Assembly (NCBI RefSeq): GCF_900497695.1
Contig: NZ_UIDD01000004.1
Location: 468,739-532,738 of the forward strand
Length of the DNA stretch: 64,000 nucleotides
Direction of reading: 5' to 3'
Source: Pseudomonas wadenswilerensis
GTDB lineage: Bacteria > Pseudomonadota > Gammaproteobacteria > Pseudomonadales > Pseudomonadaceae
Shown here: positions 16,254-25,024 of the stretch, in pieces
Layout of the letters: each line of letters begins with the position of its first letter
Numbering within the stretch: position 1 is the first letter of the stretch
Position numbers and translations under genes: made by a program
Notes under the pieces: generated by a model
The model's input: only the letters and a program-made list of their open reading frames with translations
What the model was told of the DNA's origin: nothing
Database searches by the model: none

Positions 16254-18512
16254 ATGATTCGCCGTACCTTGCCTGCCGTATTCGCACTGTTGTTCAGCAC
16301 GCCGCTGCTGGCCGGGCAACAGACGCTGTTCAGCTTCGTTCGCCCGGCCGCCGTGGTCAATGTGGTGACCGAAGATGCCAGCCTGCCGCAGTACAACGCA
16401 GAGCAGACGGCCGAGGGCGAGGTGCTGCGCCGGGTGGTGTTCAACCCGGTGCAGCAGCCAAAACTACGCCTGAGCCCGCAAGCCGGGGCCTGGGACTGGT
16501 CCAGCGCCACGGCCCTGACCCTGCGCCTGCAAAGCGCCATGGACTGGGCGCTGACCGTCGATGTGACGGTGCAAAGCAGCGACGGCAAGACCCTCACCAG
16601 CCGCATCGACCTGCCGGCGGGCCCGGCGCAAACCGTTTACGTGCCGCTCAAGGCCAGTTCGCCGTTAAGCCAGGGCATGCGTGCCGGGCCGCCGATGCCG
16701 TGGGTGCATGAAGGCCAGCGGGTGCTGCTGACCAGCAGTGCCGGCGAGGTTGATCTCAAGCAGGTGGTGTCGGTGACCTTGTCGATGAACAAACCCAACG
16801 TCGCCCAGAGCATCCTCATCGAGCGCGTCGGCACCCAGGATGACGACCAACTGCAGAAGGCCGTGTACACCGGTTTGATCGACGGCTATGGCCAGTCCAC
16901 CCGCGGCCGCTGGCCGGAAAAGATCGTCAGCGACGATCAGCTCAAGGCCGCTGCCAGCCGTGAACAGCAGCAACTCAAGGGCTGGCTGGGTGAGCGCAGC
17001 AAGCTCAAGCTGGACAAGTTCGGCGGCATCAGCGACGGCCCGGCGTTCGAGGCCAAGGGCTTCTTTCGCACTGAAAAACGCGATGGCCGCTGGTACCTGG
17101 TGACCCCGGAAGGGCACCCGTTCTATTCCCTGGGCGTCAACACCGTGGCCGCCGACGGTGGCCGCACCTATGTGGCCGGGCGCGAAACCATGTTCAGTGC
17201 GCTGCCTCAAGCCGGCGAAGCGCTGGCGCAGTTCTACGGTGAAGGCAACAACAACGACGGCAATGGCTCGGCCCGTGGCCGCAACTTCAACCAGGGGCGC
17301 TGGTTCGACTTTTATGCCGCCAATATCGAGCGCAGCCATGGCACGCCGTGCACGCCGGTCGCGGCCAGCGAAAAGGCTCCGGCGGTCGAGTGCCCGGTAG
17401 CCAGCTTCGACAAGCAACGCTGGCAGGGTCATAGCCTCGACCGCCTGCAGGCCTGGGGCTTCAATACCCTGGGCAACTGGAGCGAGCCGTCGCTGGGCCA
17501 GGCCAGCCGCATGCCCTATACCTTGCCGCTGTCGATCGTCGGCGATTACACCAGCATCAGCACCGGCATGGACTGGTGGGGCGGTATGCCCGACCCGTTC
17601 GACCCGCGCTTTGCCATGGCCACCGAGCGTGCGGTGGCGATTGCCGCCCGCGACCACCGCGACGATCCCTGGCTGATCGGTTACTTTGCCGACAACGAAC
17701 TGGCCTGGGCTGCCCCCGGTGATGACCCCAAAGCGCGCTACGCCCTGGCTTACGGCACCTTGCGCCTGACCACCGACGTGCCGGCCAAGCGTGCCTTCCT
17801 CAAGCAATTGCGCGACAAGTACCGCAACCAGGCTGGCCTGTCCAAGGCCTGGGGCATCGACCTGCCAGCCTGGGAGCTGATGGAAGACCCGGGTTTCGAG
17901 CCGCCGCTGCCAAGCCCGGAACACCCAGAGATCGAAGCCGACTTCAAGTACTTCCAGAAGGTCTTCGCCGAAACCTATTTCAAGACCATTGCCGACTCAC
18001 TGAAATGGCATGCGCCCAACCACCTGCTGCTGGGTGGCCGTTATGCCGTGAGTACTCCGGAAGCAGTCGCCGCCTGTGCCGAGTACTGCGACGTCATCAG
18101 CTTCAACTTCTACACGCCCAAGCCTCAGGACGGTTACGACTTCAACCAGCTCAAGGCGCTGGACAAACCGGTGCTGGTCTCCGAGTTCCAGTTCGGCTCC
18201 CGTGACCGTGGCCCGTTCTGGCCGGGGCCGATGGAAGTGGCCAAGGAAGAGGGCAGGGCGCCGGCCTATGCCAGCTTCGTCAAGGCGGCGCTGGATGAGC
18301 CGTCGATTGTCGGCGTGCACTGGTTCCAGTACCTCGATCAGCCGGCCAGCGGGCGTCTGCTCGATGGCGAGAACGGCCACTTCGGCCTGGTCGGTATTAC
18401 CGATGTGCCATTCCAGGGCTTTGTCGACGGTGTGCGCAAGAGCAACCTGCAGACTCAGGAACAGTTCGGCAAAACGCTTAGTGTCACAGAAAAAGCGCCC
18501 ACGACCCCCTGA
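16254..18512 (+). CDS. GH50-like (beta-agarase-type) glycoside hydrolase, secreted
   Basis: The 752-residue protein starts with a signal peptide (MIRRTLPAVFALLFSTPLLAG). Residues about 30-210 form a beta-sandwich that could bind carbohydrate. The catalytic barrel follows from about residue 260 (GFFRTEKRDGRWYLVTPEGH). Glu482 in YFADNELAW is in the position of the acid/base residue, and Glu644 in VLVSEFQFGSRDRGPF in that of the nucleophile, both patterns known from GH50 agarases (FVDNE-W and GEF-FG..DRG). The start at 16254 is chosen for the signal peptide, with AGGAG about 12 bases upstream; the frame is open back into dinG. Substrate is not shown; agar itself is unlikely for a soil or water pseudomonad, and another galactan or an exopolysaccharide is possible. 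Confidence 0.75.
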   Translation: MIRRTLPAVFALLFSTPLLAGQQTLFSFVRPAAVVNVVTEDASLPQYNAEQTAEGEVLRRVVFNPVQQPKLRLSPQAGAWDWSSATALTLRLQSAMDWALTVDVTVQSSDGKTLTSRIDLPAGPAQTVYVPLKASSPLSQGMRAGPPMPWVHEGQRVLLTSSAGEVDLKQVVSVTLSMNKPNVAQSILIERVGTQDDDQLQKAVYTGLIDGYGQSTRGRWPEKIVSDDQLKAAASREQQQLKGWLGERSKLKLDKFGGISDGPAFEAKGFFRTEKRDGRWYLVTPEGHPFYSLGVNTVAADGGRTYVAGRETMFSALPQAGEALAQFYGEGNNNDGNGSARGRNFNQGRWFDFYAANIERSHGTPCTPVAASEKAPAVECPVASFDKQRWQGHSLDRLQAWGFNTLGNWSEPSLGQASRMPYTLPLSIVGDYTSISTGMDWWGGMPDPFDPRFAMATERAVAIAARDHRDDPWLIGYFADNELAWAAPGDDPKARYALAYGTLRLTTDVPAKRAFLKQLRDKYRNQAGLSKAWGIDLPAWELMEDPGFEPPLPSPEHPEIEADFKYFQKVFAETYFKTIADSLKWHAPNHLLLGGRYAVSTPEAVAACAEYCDVISFNFYTPKPQDGYDFNQLKALDKPVLVSEFQFGSRDRGPFWPGPMEVAKEEGRAPAYASFVKAALDEPSIVGVHWFQYLDQPASGRLLDGENGHFGLVGITDVPFQGFVDGVRKSNLQTQEQFGKTLSVTEKAPTTP

Positions 18513-18620
18513 CCCCAGCCGCCTGGCATGGACCGCCCGGCTTCTGTCTGTTCCCAAATCGTGCGCAGGCTGAAACAATGCACGCCATTTTGAGAAGCCG
18601 GTTTCGCGGGGAGTTGCTGG

Positions 18621-19766
18621 GTGCAGATTCAGGGTCATTACGAGCTAAAGTTCGAAGCGGTGCGTGAAGCCTTTGCGGCGCTGTTCGACGATCCTCAGGA
18701 GCGTGGCGCGGCATTGTGCATCCAGGTCGGCGGCGAAACCGTCATCGACCTCTGGGCCGGCAGCGCCGATAAAGACGGGGCCGAGGCCTGGCACAGCGAC
18801 ACCATTGCCAACCTGTTTTCCTGCACCAAGATGTTCACCGCCGTGACCGCCCTGCAACTGGTGGGCGAGGGCAAGTTGGCCCTGGATGCGCCGGTGGCGC
18901 GCTACTGGCCGGAATTCGCCCAGGCCGACAAACAGTCGGTTACCCTGCGCCAGTTGCTCAGCCATCGCGCCGGTGTCCCGGCCTTGCGCGAGATGATGCC
19001 GGCCGAAGCCCTTTACGACTGGCAAACCATGGTCCAGGCGCTGGCTGGCGAATCGCCCTGGTGGACGCCGGGTACCGCCCACGGTTACGCCGCCATCACC
19101 TTTGGCTGGCTGATCGGCGAGTTGATCCGCCGTGCCGATGGCCGTGAACCTGGCGAGTCGATCGTTGCACGCACGGCCAGGCCGCTGGGCCTGGACTTTC
19201 ATATAGGCCTGGCCGAAGCAGAGTTCCACCGCGTCGCGCATATCGCCCGCGGCAAAGGCAACATGGGTGACGAGGCGGCTAAGCGCCTGCTGCAGGTGAC
19301 CCTGCGCGAGCCACAGGCCTTGTCGACCCGCGCCTTCACCAACCCGCCAGGGATGCTCACCAGTGTCAATAAACCGGAGTGGCGGCGCATGCAGCAACCG
19401 GCGGCCAATGGCCACGGCAACGCCCGCAGCCTCGCCGGTTTCTATGCCGGCCTGCTCGATGGCAGCCTGCTGGAGTCGGAACTGCTGGATGAGCTGACCC
19501 GGGAACACAGCCTCGGTCAGGATCAGACCTTGCTGACCCAGACTCGTTTTGGTCTGGGCTGCATGCTCGACCAGCCAAGCGTTGCCAACGCTACCTTTGG
19601 TCTGGGCGCGCGCGCCTTCGGTCACCCGGGGGCGGGCGGCTCGGTAGGTTTTGCCGATCCGGAACATGATGTTTCCTTTGGCTTTGTTACCAATACCCTG
19701 GGCCCTTATGTGCTCATGGACCCCCGGGCGCAGAAGCTGGTACGGGTATTGGCCCGCTGCCTTTGA
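18621..19766 (+). CDS. Serine hydrolase of the class C beta-lactamase/EstB (family VIII esterase) group
   Basis: The 381-residue protein shows the S-x-x-K motif SCTK with Ser67 and Lys70, and HGYAAITFGWL, whose Tyr156 is the general base of family VIII esterases. The third motif region is GHPGAGG in place of KTG, as in esterases of this group. It starts at a GTG codon. No signal peptide is seen, so it probably acts in the cytoplasm on short-chain esters or amides. A true beta-lactamase is unlikely because of the cytosolic location. Confidence 0.82.
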   Translation: MQIQGHYELKFEAVREAFAALFDDPQERGAALCIQVGGETVIDLWAGSADKDGAEAWHSDTIANLFSCTKMFTAVTALQLVGEGKLALDAPVARYWPEFAQADKQSVTLRQLLSHRAGVPALREMMPAEALYDWQTMVQALAGESPWWTPGTAHGYAAITFGWLIGELIRRADGREPGESIVARTARPLGLDFHIGLAEAEFHRVAHIARGKGNMGDEAAKRLLQVTLREPQALSTRAFTNPPGMLTSVNKPEWRRMQQPAANGHGNARSLAGFYAGLLDGSLLESELLDELTREHSLGQDQTLLTQTRFGLGCMLDQPSVANATFGLGARAFGHPGAGGSVGFADPEHDVSFGFVTNTLGPYVLMDPRAQKLVRVLARCL

Positions 19767-19865
19767 TCGGTTAACCCCGATGCTGCCTGAACCCTTTGAC
19801 TATTCTGAATTCCAAAGCCCTGCATTGCTGGGCCAAATTTCTTTCATTTTCATGGTGTATCGCTG

Positions 19866-20846
19866 ATGTCTTCGCATAAATCCTTAGCTCTCGCCCTGTG
19901 CCTGGCCGTCACCGGCTGCGCGCAGCATCCTCAGAAAGACGGGGCCGCTGATGCCGGCTTCAACTGGTGGCCGTTTGGCTCGGACCAGGTCGTCGACAAG
20001 GAAGTTAAGGAAGTGGTAACCGAAAAAGTCGCCAAGGCCGACGCCAAATCGGAAAGCGCCAGCCGCTGGTGGTGGCCGTTTGGCGAGGGTGACAAGGGCA
20101 AGGTCGCTGCCGTGCCGAAAATCGACCACAAAGCCACCCAGGCCTGGCTGGACAGCTATGAGCCGAAGCTGCGCGAAGCCATCAAGGACAGCAAGTTCGA
20201 AGTCGAGCGCCGTGAAGACGTGCTGGTAGTTACCGTACCGGTCGACAGCTCCTACAACCCGGATCGTCCGGCCATGCTTCTGCCGGTCACCCTCGGCCCG
20301 ATCACCCGTGTGGCCAAGGCCGTCGAGACCGACAAGCAGACCGCGGTACTGGTGCTTGGCCATGCCGACACCAGTGGTGTCGCCGCAGCCAACACCAAGC
20401 TCAGCCAGGAGCGCGCCCAGTCGGTAGCCGCCATCTTCCGCCTCAGCGGCCTGGAGCGCGATCGCCTGATGCTGCGCGGCATGGGCTCGGAAATGCCGCG
20501 TGCAGCCAACGACAGCCTTGAAGGCCGTTCGCTGAACCGCCGCGTCGAACTGGTGCTGACGCCGCAAAACACCATGGTCGCCTTGCTGGCCAAATACAAG
20601 CAGCCAACCCCGAGCCCGGCCGAACTGGTTGCCGTGCAGGATGCCAAGGCTCCGGCCAAGGCCGCAGCGAAACCGGCTGCCAAGCCTGCGGCCAAGGCCC
20701 CGGCGAAAAAGGCCACTGCAGCCAAGAAGGCCGCACCGGCCAAGGCTGCTGCCAAGAAGCCTGCGGCCAAGCCCGCAGCTAAAAAGGCCGCGGCACCGGC
20801 GGCGAAAAAAGTTGCTGCCAACACCAGCCCTGCGAAGACCAACTGA
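19866..20846 (+). CDS. OmpA-family lipoprotein with a lysine/alanine/proline-rich, histone-H1-like tail
   Basis: The 326-residue protein has a lipoprotein signal ending in VTGC (near residue 18). Two copies of a WWPFG motif (NWWPFGSD and WWWPFGEG) lie in the first 80 residues, separated by an alternating charged stretch (VDKEVKEVVTEKVAKADAK). An OmpA-like domain occupies residues about 115-240 (GHADTSGVAAANTKLSQERA). The last 75 residues are almost only K, A and P, like AlgP or histone H1. That tail might bind acidic polymers in the wall. It is followed 18 bases later by pdxH and may be co-transcribed with it. No role in vitamin metabolism is implied. Confidence 0.85.
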   Translation: MSSHKSLALALCLAVTGCAQHPQKDGAADAGFNWWPFGSDQVVDKEVKEVVTEKVAKADAKSESASRWWWPFGEGDKGKVAAVPKIDHKATQAWLDSYEPKLREAIKDSKFEVERREDVLVVTVPVDSSYNPDRPAMLLPVTLGPITRVAKAVETDKQTAVLVLGHADTSGVAAANTKLSQERAQSVAAIFRLSGLERDRLMLRGMGSEMPRAANDSLEGRSLNRRVELVLTPQNTMVALLAKYKQPTPSPAELVAVQDAKAPAKAAAKPAAKPAAKAPAKKATAAKKAAPAKAAAKKPAAKPAAKKAAAPAAKKVAANTSPAKTN

Positions 20847-20864
20847 TCGTCAAGGAACGCAGTA

Positions 20865-21512
20865 ATGACCCAGTCCCTGGCGGATATGCGCCGCGATTAT
20901 ACCCGTGACGGCCTGACTGAAGCCCAGGCCCCGGAGCAACCGTTCGGGTTGTTTCGTCAATGGTTCAATGATGCCCTGAAAACCGAGCAGCCACCGGTGG
21001 AAGCCAATGCCATGACCCTGGCCACGGTGGACGCCGACGGCCGTCCGCATTGCCGCATCGTCCTGCTCAAGGGCTTGGACGAGCAGGGCTTCACCTTCTT
21101 CACCAACTACGAAAGCGCCAAGGGCCAGCAATTGCTGGCCAACCCCTTCGCGGCCATGACCTTCTTCTGGCCGGCACTGGAACGCCAGGTACGTATCGAA
21201 GGCAAGGTGGTCAAGGTCACCTCGCAGGAATCGGACGAGTATTACCAGGTGCGCCCGCTGGGCAGCCGCCTGGGGGCCTGGGCTTCGCCACAAAGCCAGG
21301 TGATCGCCGATCGCGCGGAGCTCGAAGGGCTGGTCAAGTCCACCCAGCAGCGCTTCAGCGAAAGTCAGCCACACTGCCCGGAGCACTGGGGCGGCTATCG
21401 CCTGCTGCCCGAGCGCATCGAGTTCTGGCAGGGCCGCGCCAGCCGCTTGCACGATCGTCTCAACTACCGCTTGCAGCAGGGCAACTGGCTGCGTGAGCGC
21501 CTCGCGCCTTAA
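20865..21512 (+). CDS. pdxH: Pyridoxamine 5'-phosphate oxidase PdxH
   Basis: The 215-residue flavoprotein oxidises pyridoxine or pyridoxamine 5'-phosphate to pyridoxal 5'-phosphate with FMN and oxygen. Typical segments are [20 protein letters not shown] (FMN-binding) and a C-terminal [17 protein letters not shown], the family signature. The length is normal. The stop overlaps the end of a small gene on the other strand by three bases. Confidence 0.95.
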   Translation: MTQSLADMRRDYTRDGLTEAQAPEQPFGLFRQWFNDALKTEQPPVEANAMTLATVDADGRPHCRIVLLKGLDEQGFTFFTNYESAKGQQLLANPFAAMTFFWPALERQVRIEGKVVKVTSQESDEYYQVRPLGSRLGAWASPQSQVIADRAELEGLVKSTQQRFSESQPHCPEHWGGYRLLPERIEFWQGRASRLHDRLNYRLQQGNWLRERLAP

Positions 21513-21745
21513 TCGGCCTGGTAACCGGCGGCCTCGCGTTCCAGCCAGGCCGCCAGTTCACTGCGTTTGACCTTTTGCGCCTTGGCGCTGTCCAGACGTT
21601 GTAGCATGAAGGCCTTCTTGCCTTCGTCCTGGCCGGCCAGCGACAAGGCCAGGTCACGGTCCATCCAGCGCTTGATGCGAACGTAGATCCACCAGTGGAA
21701 GTACAGGCCTGCCACGGTGGTGATGACGACGATGAAGTAATCCAT
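21509..21745 (-). CDS. Small membrane-anchored hypothetical protein
   Basis: The 78-residue protein has one N-terminal transmembrane segment ([21 protein letters not shown]) and a charged cytosolic part (residues about 22-78) with [18 protein letters not shown]. It is not recognised. The start at 21745 is preceded by AAGGA; an upstream ATG at 21790 in the same frame lacks a ribosome site. It ends head-on against pdxH. Confidence 0.65.
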   Translation of the reverse strand: MDYFIVVITTVAGLYFHWWIYVRIKRWMDRDLALSLAGQDEGKKAFMLQRLDSAKAQKVKRSELAAWLEREAAGYQAD

Positions 21746-21892
21746 GTCTATCCTTGCGCTAGAAGTTTCTACAGGCTGCCCCGAGAGCACAGGCTGTACG
21801 GAAGCTGAATGGAAGCAATTTTACCCCGCATGTGTCGTGACAGTCGTCAATGCGCGGAGTCTAATGAGCATCTGTCTTACGGAGATCATCCA

Positions 21893-22357
21893 ATGCGTAA
21901 ATCTGTTCTGCTGGTGGCAAGCTTCACCACAATGTCGCTGCTGCTTGGTGGTTGTGCCTCGAGCCTGACCGGCGATTCGTACTCCCGTGATGAAGCGCGC
22001 CGTGTGCAGACCGTGCGCATGGGCACCATCGAGTCGCTGCGTCCGGTGAAAATCGAAGGTACCAAAACCCCGATCGGCGGTGGCGCTGGTGCAATCGTCG
22101 GTGGCGTCGCCGGTAGCGCGGTGGGTGGTGGTCGCGGCAGTATCGTTGCCGCCGTGATCGGTGCCGTGGCCGGTGGCCTGGCAGGCTCTGCGGCTGAAGA
22201 AGGCCTGACCCGCACCCAGGGCGTGGAAATCACCGTGCGTGAAGACGACGGCAGCATGCGTGCCTACGTGCAGGCAGTGCAGCAGAACGAGATTTTCCGC
22301 GTAGGCGAGCGTGTGCGGATCATGACGGTCGACGGTACCAGCCGCGTCACTCACTGA
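21893..22357 (+). CDS. SlyB-like glycine-zipper outer-membrane lipoprotein
   Basis: The 154-residue product has a lipoprotein signal with LGGC (Cys near residue 19) and a glycine-zipper (2TM) block from about residue 60 to 105 (GGGAGAIVGGVAGSAVGGG). The C-terminal part contains VEITVREDDGSMRAYVQ, as in SlyB/PcpY proteins. It probably resides in the outer membrane and stabilises it. GGAGA lies 9 bases before the ATG at 21893; the frame is open a further 28 codons upstream without a ribosome site. A strong terminator follows. Confidence 0.85.
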   Translation: MRKSVLLVASFTTMSLLLGGCASSLTGDSYSRDEARRVQTVRMGTIESLRPVKIEGTKTPIGGGAGAIVGGVAGSAVGGGRGSIVAAVIGAVAGGLAGSAAEEGLTRTQGVEITVREDDGSMRAYVQAVQQNEIFRVGERVRIMTVDGTSRVTH

Positions 22358-22374
22358 GTTTTGCACCCCCATTA

Positions 22375-22411
22375 AAAACCCCGACTCGGCAATGCCGGTC
22401 GGGGTTTTTTA
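22375..22411 (+). terminator. Rho-independent terminator after the slyB-like gene
   Basis: CCCCGAC pairs with GTCGGGG around an inner CGGC/GCCG hairpin, with one unpaired base. It is flanked by AAAAA and TTTTTT, so it can end transcription from both sides, also serving nhaA on the minus strand. Confidence 0.85.
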
Positions 22412-22423
22412 TTGCCTTGAGGC

Positions 22424-23605
22424 TCAGGCCGTGACGGGCTTGCGACTCGACAGCGCGGTGATGCCATAGCCAATCAGCGCGGCGAGGATGGAGCCGGTAA
22501 GAATACCCATGCGGTCCATGCCGGCGTACTCGCTGCTGCCCGGTACGAAGGCCAGGGAGCCGACGAACAGGCTCATGGTAAAGCCGATGCCGCAGAGAAT
22601 TGCCACCCCCAGCACCTGGCCCCAGTTGGCACCCGCGGGCAAGGCGGCCATGCCGGCCTTGATCATCACCCAGGCGAAGCCGAACACCCCGAGGGTTTTA
22701 CCCAGCAGCAGGCCCACGGCGATGCCCATCGGCACGTGATGGGTGAAGCTTTCGAGGCTGACGCCGGACAGCGACACACCGGCGTTGGCAAAGGCGAACA
22801 ACGGCAGGATGCCATACGCGACCCAGGGGTGCAGGGCATGCTCCAGGCTCAGCAGCGGCGAGGGCTCGGCGTTTTTCGTCCGCAGCGGGATGCACAGTGC
22901 CAGGGTGACCCCGGCCAGCGTGGCGTGCACGCCACTCTTGAGTACGCAGACCCAGAGAATTAGGCCAACCACCATGTACGGACCAAGCTTGACCACGCCC
23001 ATGCGGTTCATCGCGATCAGCACCAGCAGGCAGGCTGCCGCCAGGCCAAGCGAGAGACTCGACAGCGTGCCGGAGTAGAACAGGGCAATGACGATGATCG
23101 CACCCAGGTCGTCGATGATCGCCAGGGTCATCAAAAACAGCTTGAGCGAAACCGGTACGCGTTTGCCCAGCAGGGCCAGCACGCCGAGGGCGAAGGCGAT
23201 GTCGGTGGCCATGGGGATGGCCCAACCCGCAACGGCGGCCGGGTTGTCCTTGTTGAGGAACCAGTAGATCAGCGCCGGCACCACCATGCCGCCGATGGCG
23301 GCAGCACCGGGCAGGACGATTTGCGAGGGCTTGGACAAGTGCCCGTCGACCACTTCGCGCTTGACCTCAAGGCCGATCAGCAGGAAGAACAGGGCCATCA
23401 GCCCGTCGTTGATCCACAAAAGCAAGGGTTTGGCGATTTTCAGCGCGCCAATCTGGGCGACCACGGGAACATCCAGCAGGCCGTTGTACAGGTACGACAG
23501 CGGCGAGTTGTTGATGATCAGGGCCAGGGCAGCTGCAGCAATCAGTAATAGACCGCTGGCAGCTTCCAACTGAAAGAAACGTGTGAAAGTGCTACGCAGG
23601 GGCAA
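22424..23605 (-). CDS. nhaA: Na+/H+ antiporter NhaA
   Basis: The 393-residue inner-membrane protein has about 12 hydrophobic segments. [21 protein letters not shown] and the double aspartate of IIDDLGAI (ion-binding site) are family hallmarks. It expels sodium in exchange for protons at high pH. I chose the TTG at 23605 because GGAGA stands seven bases before it and the protein then begins [12 protein letters not shown], as NhaA proteins from pseudomonads do; a GTG at 23641 is an alternative that adds 12 residues. Confidence 0.93.
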   Translation of the reverse strand: MPLRSTFTRFFQLEAASGLLLIAAAALALIINNSPLSYLYNGLLDVPVVAQIGALKIAKPLLLWINDGLMALFFLLIGLEVKREVVDGHLSKPSQIVLPGAAAIGGMVVPALIYWFLNKDNPAAVAGWAIPMATDIAFALGVLALLGKRVPVSLKLFLMTLAIIDDLGAIIVIALFYSGTLSSLSLGLAAACLLVLIAMNRMGVVKLGPYMVVGLILWVCVLKSGVHATLAGVTLALCIPLRTKNAEPSPLLSLEHALHPWVAYGILPLFAFANAGVSLSGVSLESFTHHVPMGIAVGLLLGKTLGVFGFAWVMIKAGMAALPAGANWGQVLGVAILCGIGFTMSLFVGSLAFVPGSSEYAGMDRMGILTGSILAALIGYGITALSSRKPVTA

Positions 23606-23789
23606 GGGCGCTCTCCATCCTGAAGGTTCTGATAGGGGCACACCCTACCCTGTGGTGATATTCTTTAAAACAAAAACTATATTCTTTTTTGTTATAAGCT
23701 GTAACCAACTCACGCCCTGCAGCCTAGCAGTTGTAGTCGATAATTCACCGTGGCTGTATCTGTAGGAATTATCAGAATTTTCCTAACAT

Positions 23790-23801
23790 GTTCTGCAGAA
23801 C
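23790..23801. promoter_or_regulatory. Small palindrome upstream of the Cds1-like gene
   Basis: GTTCTGCAGAAC is a perfect 12-bp palindrome centred 33 bases before the ATG. It lies just after an inverted repeat TAGGAA...TTCCTA (23763-23785). An operator is possible; no known regulator is matched. Confidence 0.3.
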
Positions 23802-23828
23802 TTCGACCTTTTTGCCCGAGAATCGACC

Positions 23829-24923
23829 ATGAACGATCACCGCCAGTGGGCTCGTGAAGCCATCCGTATTATCGAAGCGGACTTCCAGCGTAGCGCCGAC
23901 ACTCACCTGATCCCGCTGCCGCTGCCAGGCTTTCCCGAGGTCGAGCTGTATTTCAAGGATGAGTCGAGCCACCCCACCGGCAGTCTCAAGCACCGGCTGG
24001 CGCGGTCGTTGTTTCTCTATGCCCTGTGTAATGGCTGGTTGCGCCCGGGCGCGCCGGTGATCGAAGCATCCAGCGGCTCGACGGCGATTTCCGAAGCCTA
24101 CTTCGCGCGTTTGCTCGGTTTGCCCTTCATTGCCGTGGTACCGGCCAGCACCTCGCAGGAAAAGATTGCCCAGATTGCCTTCTATGGCGGCCAGAGCCAC
24201 CTGGTGCAGGATCCGACGCAGATCTACGCCGAATCCGAGCGCCTGGCCCGGGAAAGTGGCGGGCACTTCATGGACCAGTTCACCTATGCCGAGCGCGCTA
24301 CCGATTGGCGGGCGAACAACAACATCGCCGAGTCGATCTTTGCCCAGATGCGCTTCGAGCAGTTCCCGGAGCCGAGCTGGCTGATTTCCAGCCCGGGCAC
24401 GGGCGGTACCACCGCTACGTTAGGCCGCTATGTGCGCTATCGCCAGCACGTCACTCGGGTGCTGTGCGCCGATGCCGAGCGCTCGGTGTTTTTCGACTGC
24501 TACAAGACGGGTGACCGTTCCCTGCGCCTGGACTGCGGTTCGCGCATTGAAGGCATCGGCCGGCCACGAGTGGAGGCTTCGTTCCTGCCGCAGGTGATCG
24601 ATGCCATGGTCAAGGTGCCGGACGCCCTGTCCCTGGCGGCCATGCATTACCTGGCCCAGCGCCTGGGACGGCGTGTTGGCGGTTCCAGCGGCACCAACCT
24701 GATTGGCGCCCTGGCAGCGGCGCAGCAAATGCGCGCGGCGGGGGAGGCCGGGTCGATCGTGGCAATACTGTGTGATGGCGGCGATCGCTATGCGACCACG
24801 TACTATGACCAGGACTGGTTGAGCGGGCAGGGGTATCAGCTGGAGGGGATGATTGCGGCGGTGGCTGCTTGTGTCGAGCGCGGTGAGGCGTTGCCGGCGT
24901 CGGTATTGCGCGAGGGTGTTTGA
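23829..24923 (+). CDS. PLP-dependent cysteine-synthase-family enzyme (Cds1-like cysteine desulfhydrase)
   Basis: The 364-residue enzyme belongs to fold type II. Lys54 in HPTGSLKHR would bind the [11 protein letters not shown] near residue 82 is the phosphate/substrate loop; [12 protein letters not shown] near residue 190 binds the PLP phosphate. The arrangement agrees with the Cds1 subgroup, which releases sulfide from L-cysteine. A synthase role is possible. It stands alone, with nhaA divergent and a strong palindrome downstream. Confidence 0.8.
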   Translation: MNDHRQWAREAIRIIEADFQRSADTHLIPLPLPGFPEVELYFKDESSHPTGSLKHRLARSLFLYALCNGWLRPGAPVIEASSGSTAISEAYFARLLGLPFIAVVPASTSQEKIAQIAFYGGQSHLVQDPTQIYAESERLARESGGHFMDQFTYAERATDWRANNNIAESIFAQMRFEQFPEPSWLISSPGTGGTTATLGRYVRYRQHVTRVLCADAERSVFFDCYKTGDRSLRLDCGSRIEGIGRPRVEASFLPQVIDAMVKVPDALSLAAMHYLAQRLGRRVGGSSGTNLIGALAAAQQMRAAGEAGSIVAILCDGGDRYATTYYDQDWLSGQGYQLEGMIAAVAACVERGEALPASVLREGV

Positions 24924-24945
24924 AGGCGGGCTGCCTTGCAGCCCG

Positions 24946-25004
24946 TCGCCGGCAACGCCGGCTCCCACAAATCAGGCCCTTGTGGGAGCCGGCGTTGCCG
25001 GCGA
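24946..25004. repeat. Inverted pair of REP elements (25-bp perfect arms)
   Basis: Two copies of the GTGGGAGCCGGC-type REP face each other: arms 24946-24970 and 24980-25004 are perfect 25-base complements around a 9-base loop. It lies between the ends of two convergent genes and will act as a bidirectional terminator or mRNA 3' protector. Confidence 0.85.
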
Positions 25005-25024
25005 TTACTGTGTTGCGGTATGAA

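Noticed and set aside
18621..19766. Chromosomal AmpC beta-lactamase
   Set aside because: No signal peptide and the third motif is GHPGAGG instead of KTG; an esterase of family VIII fits better.
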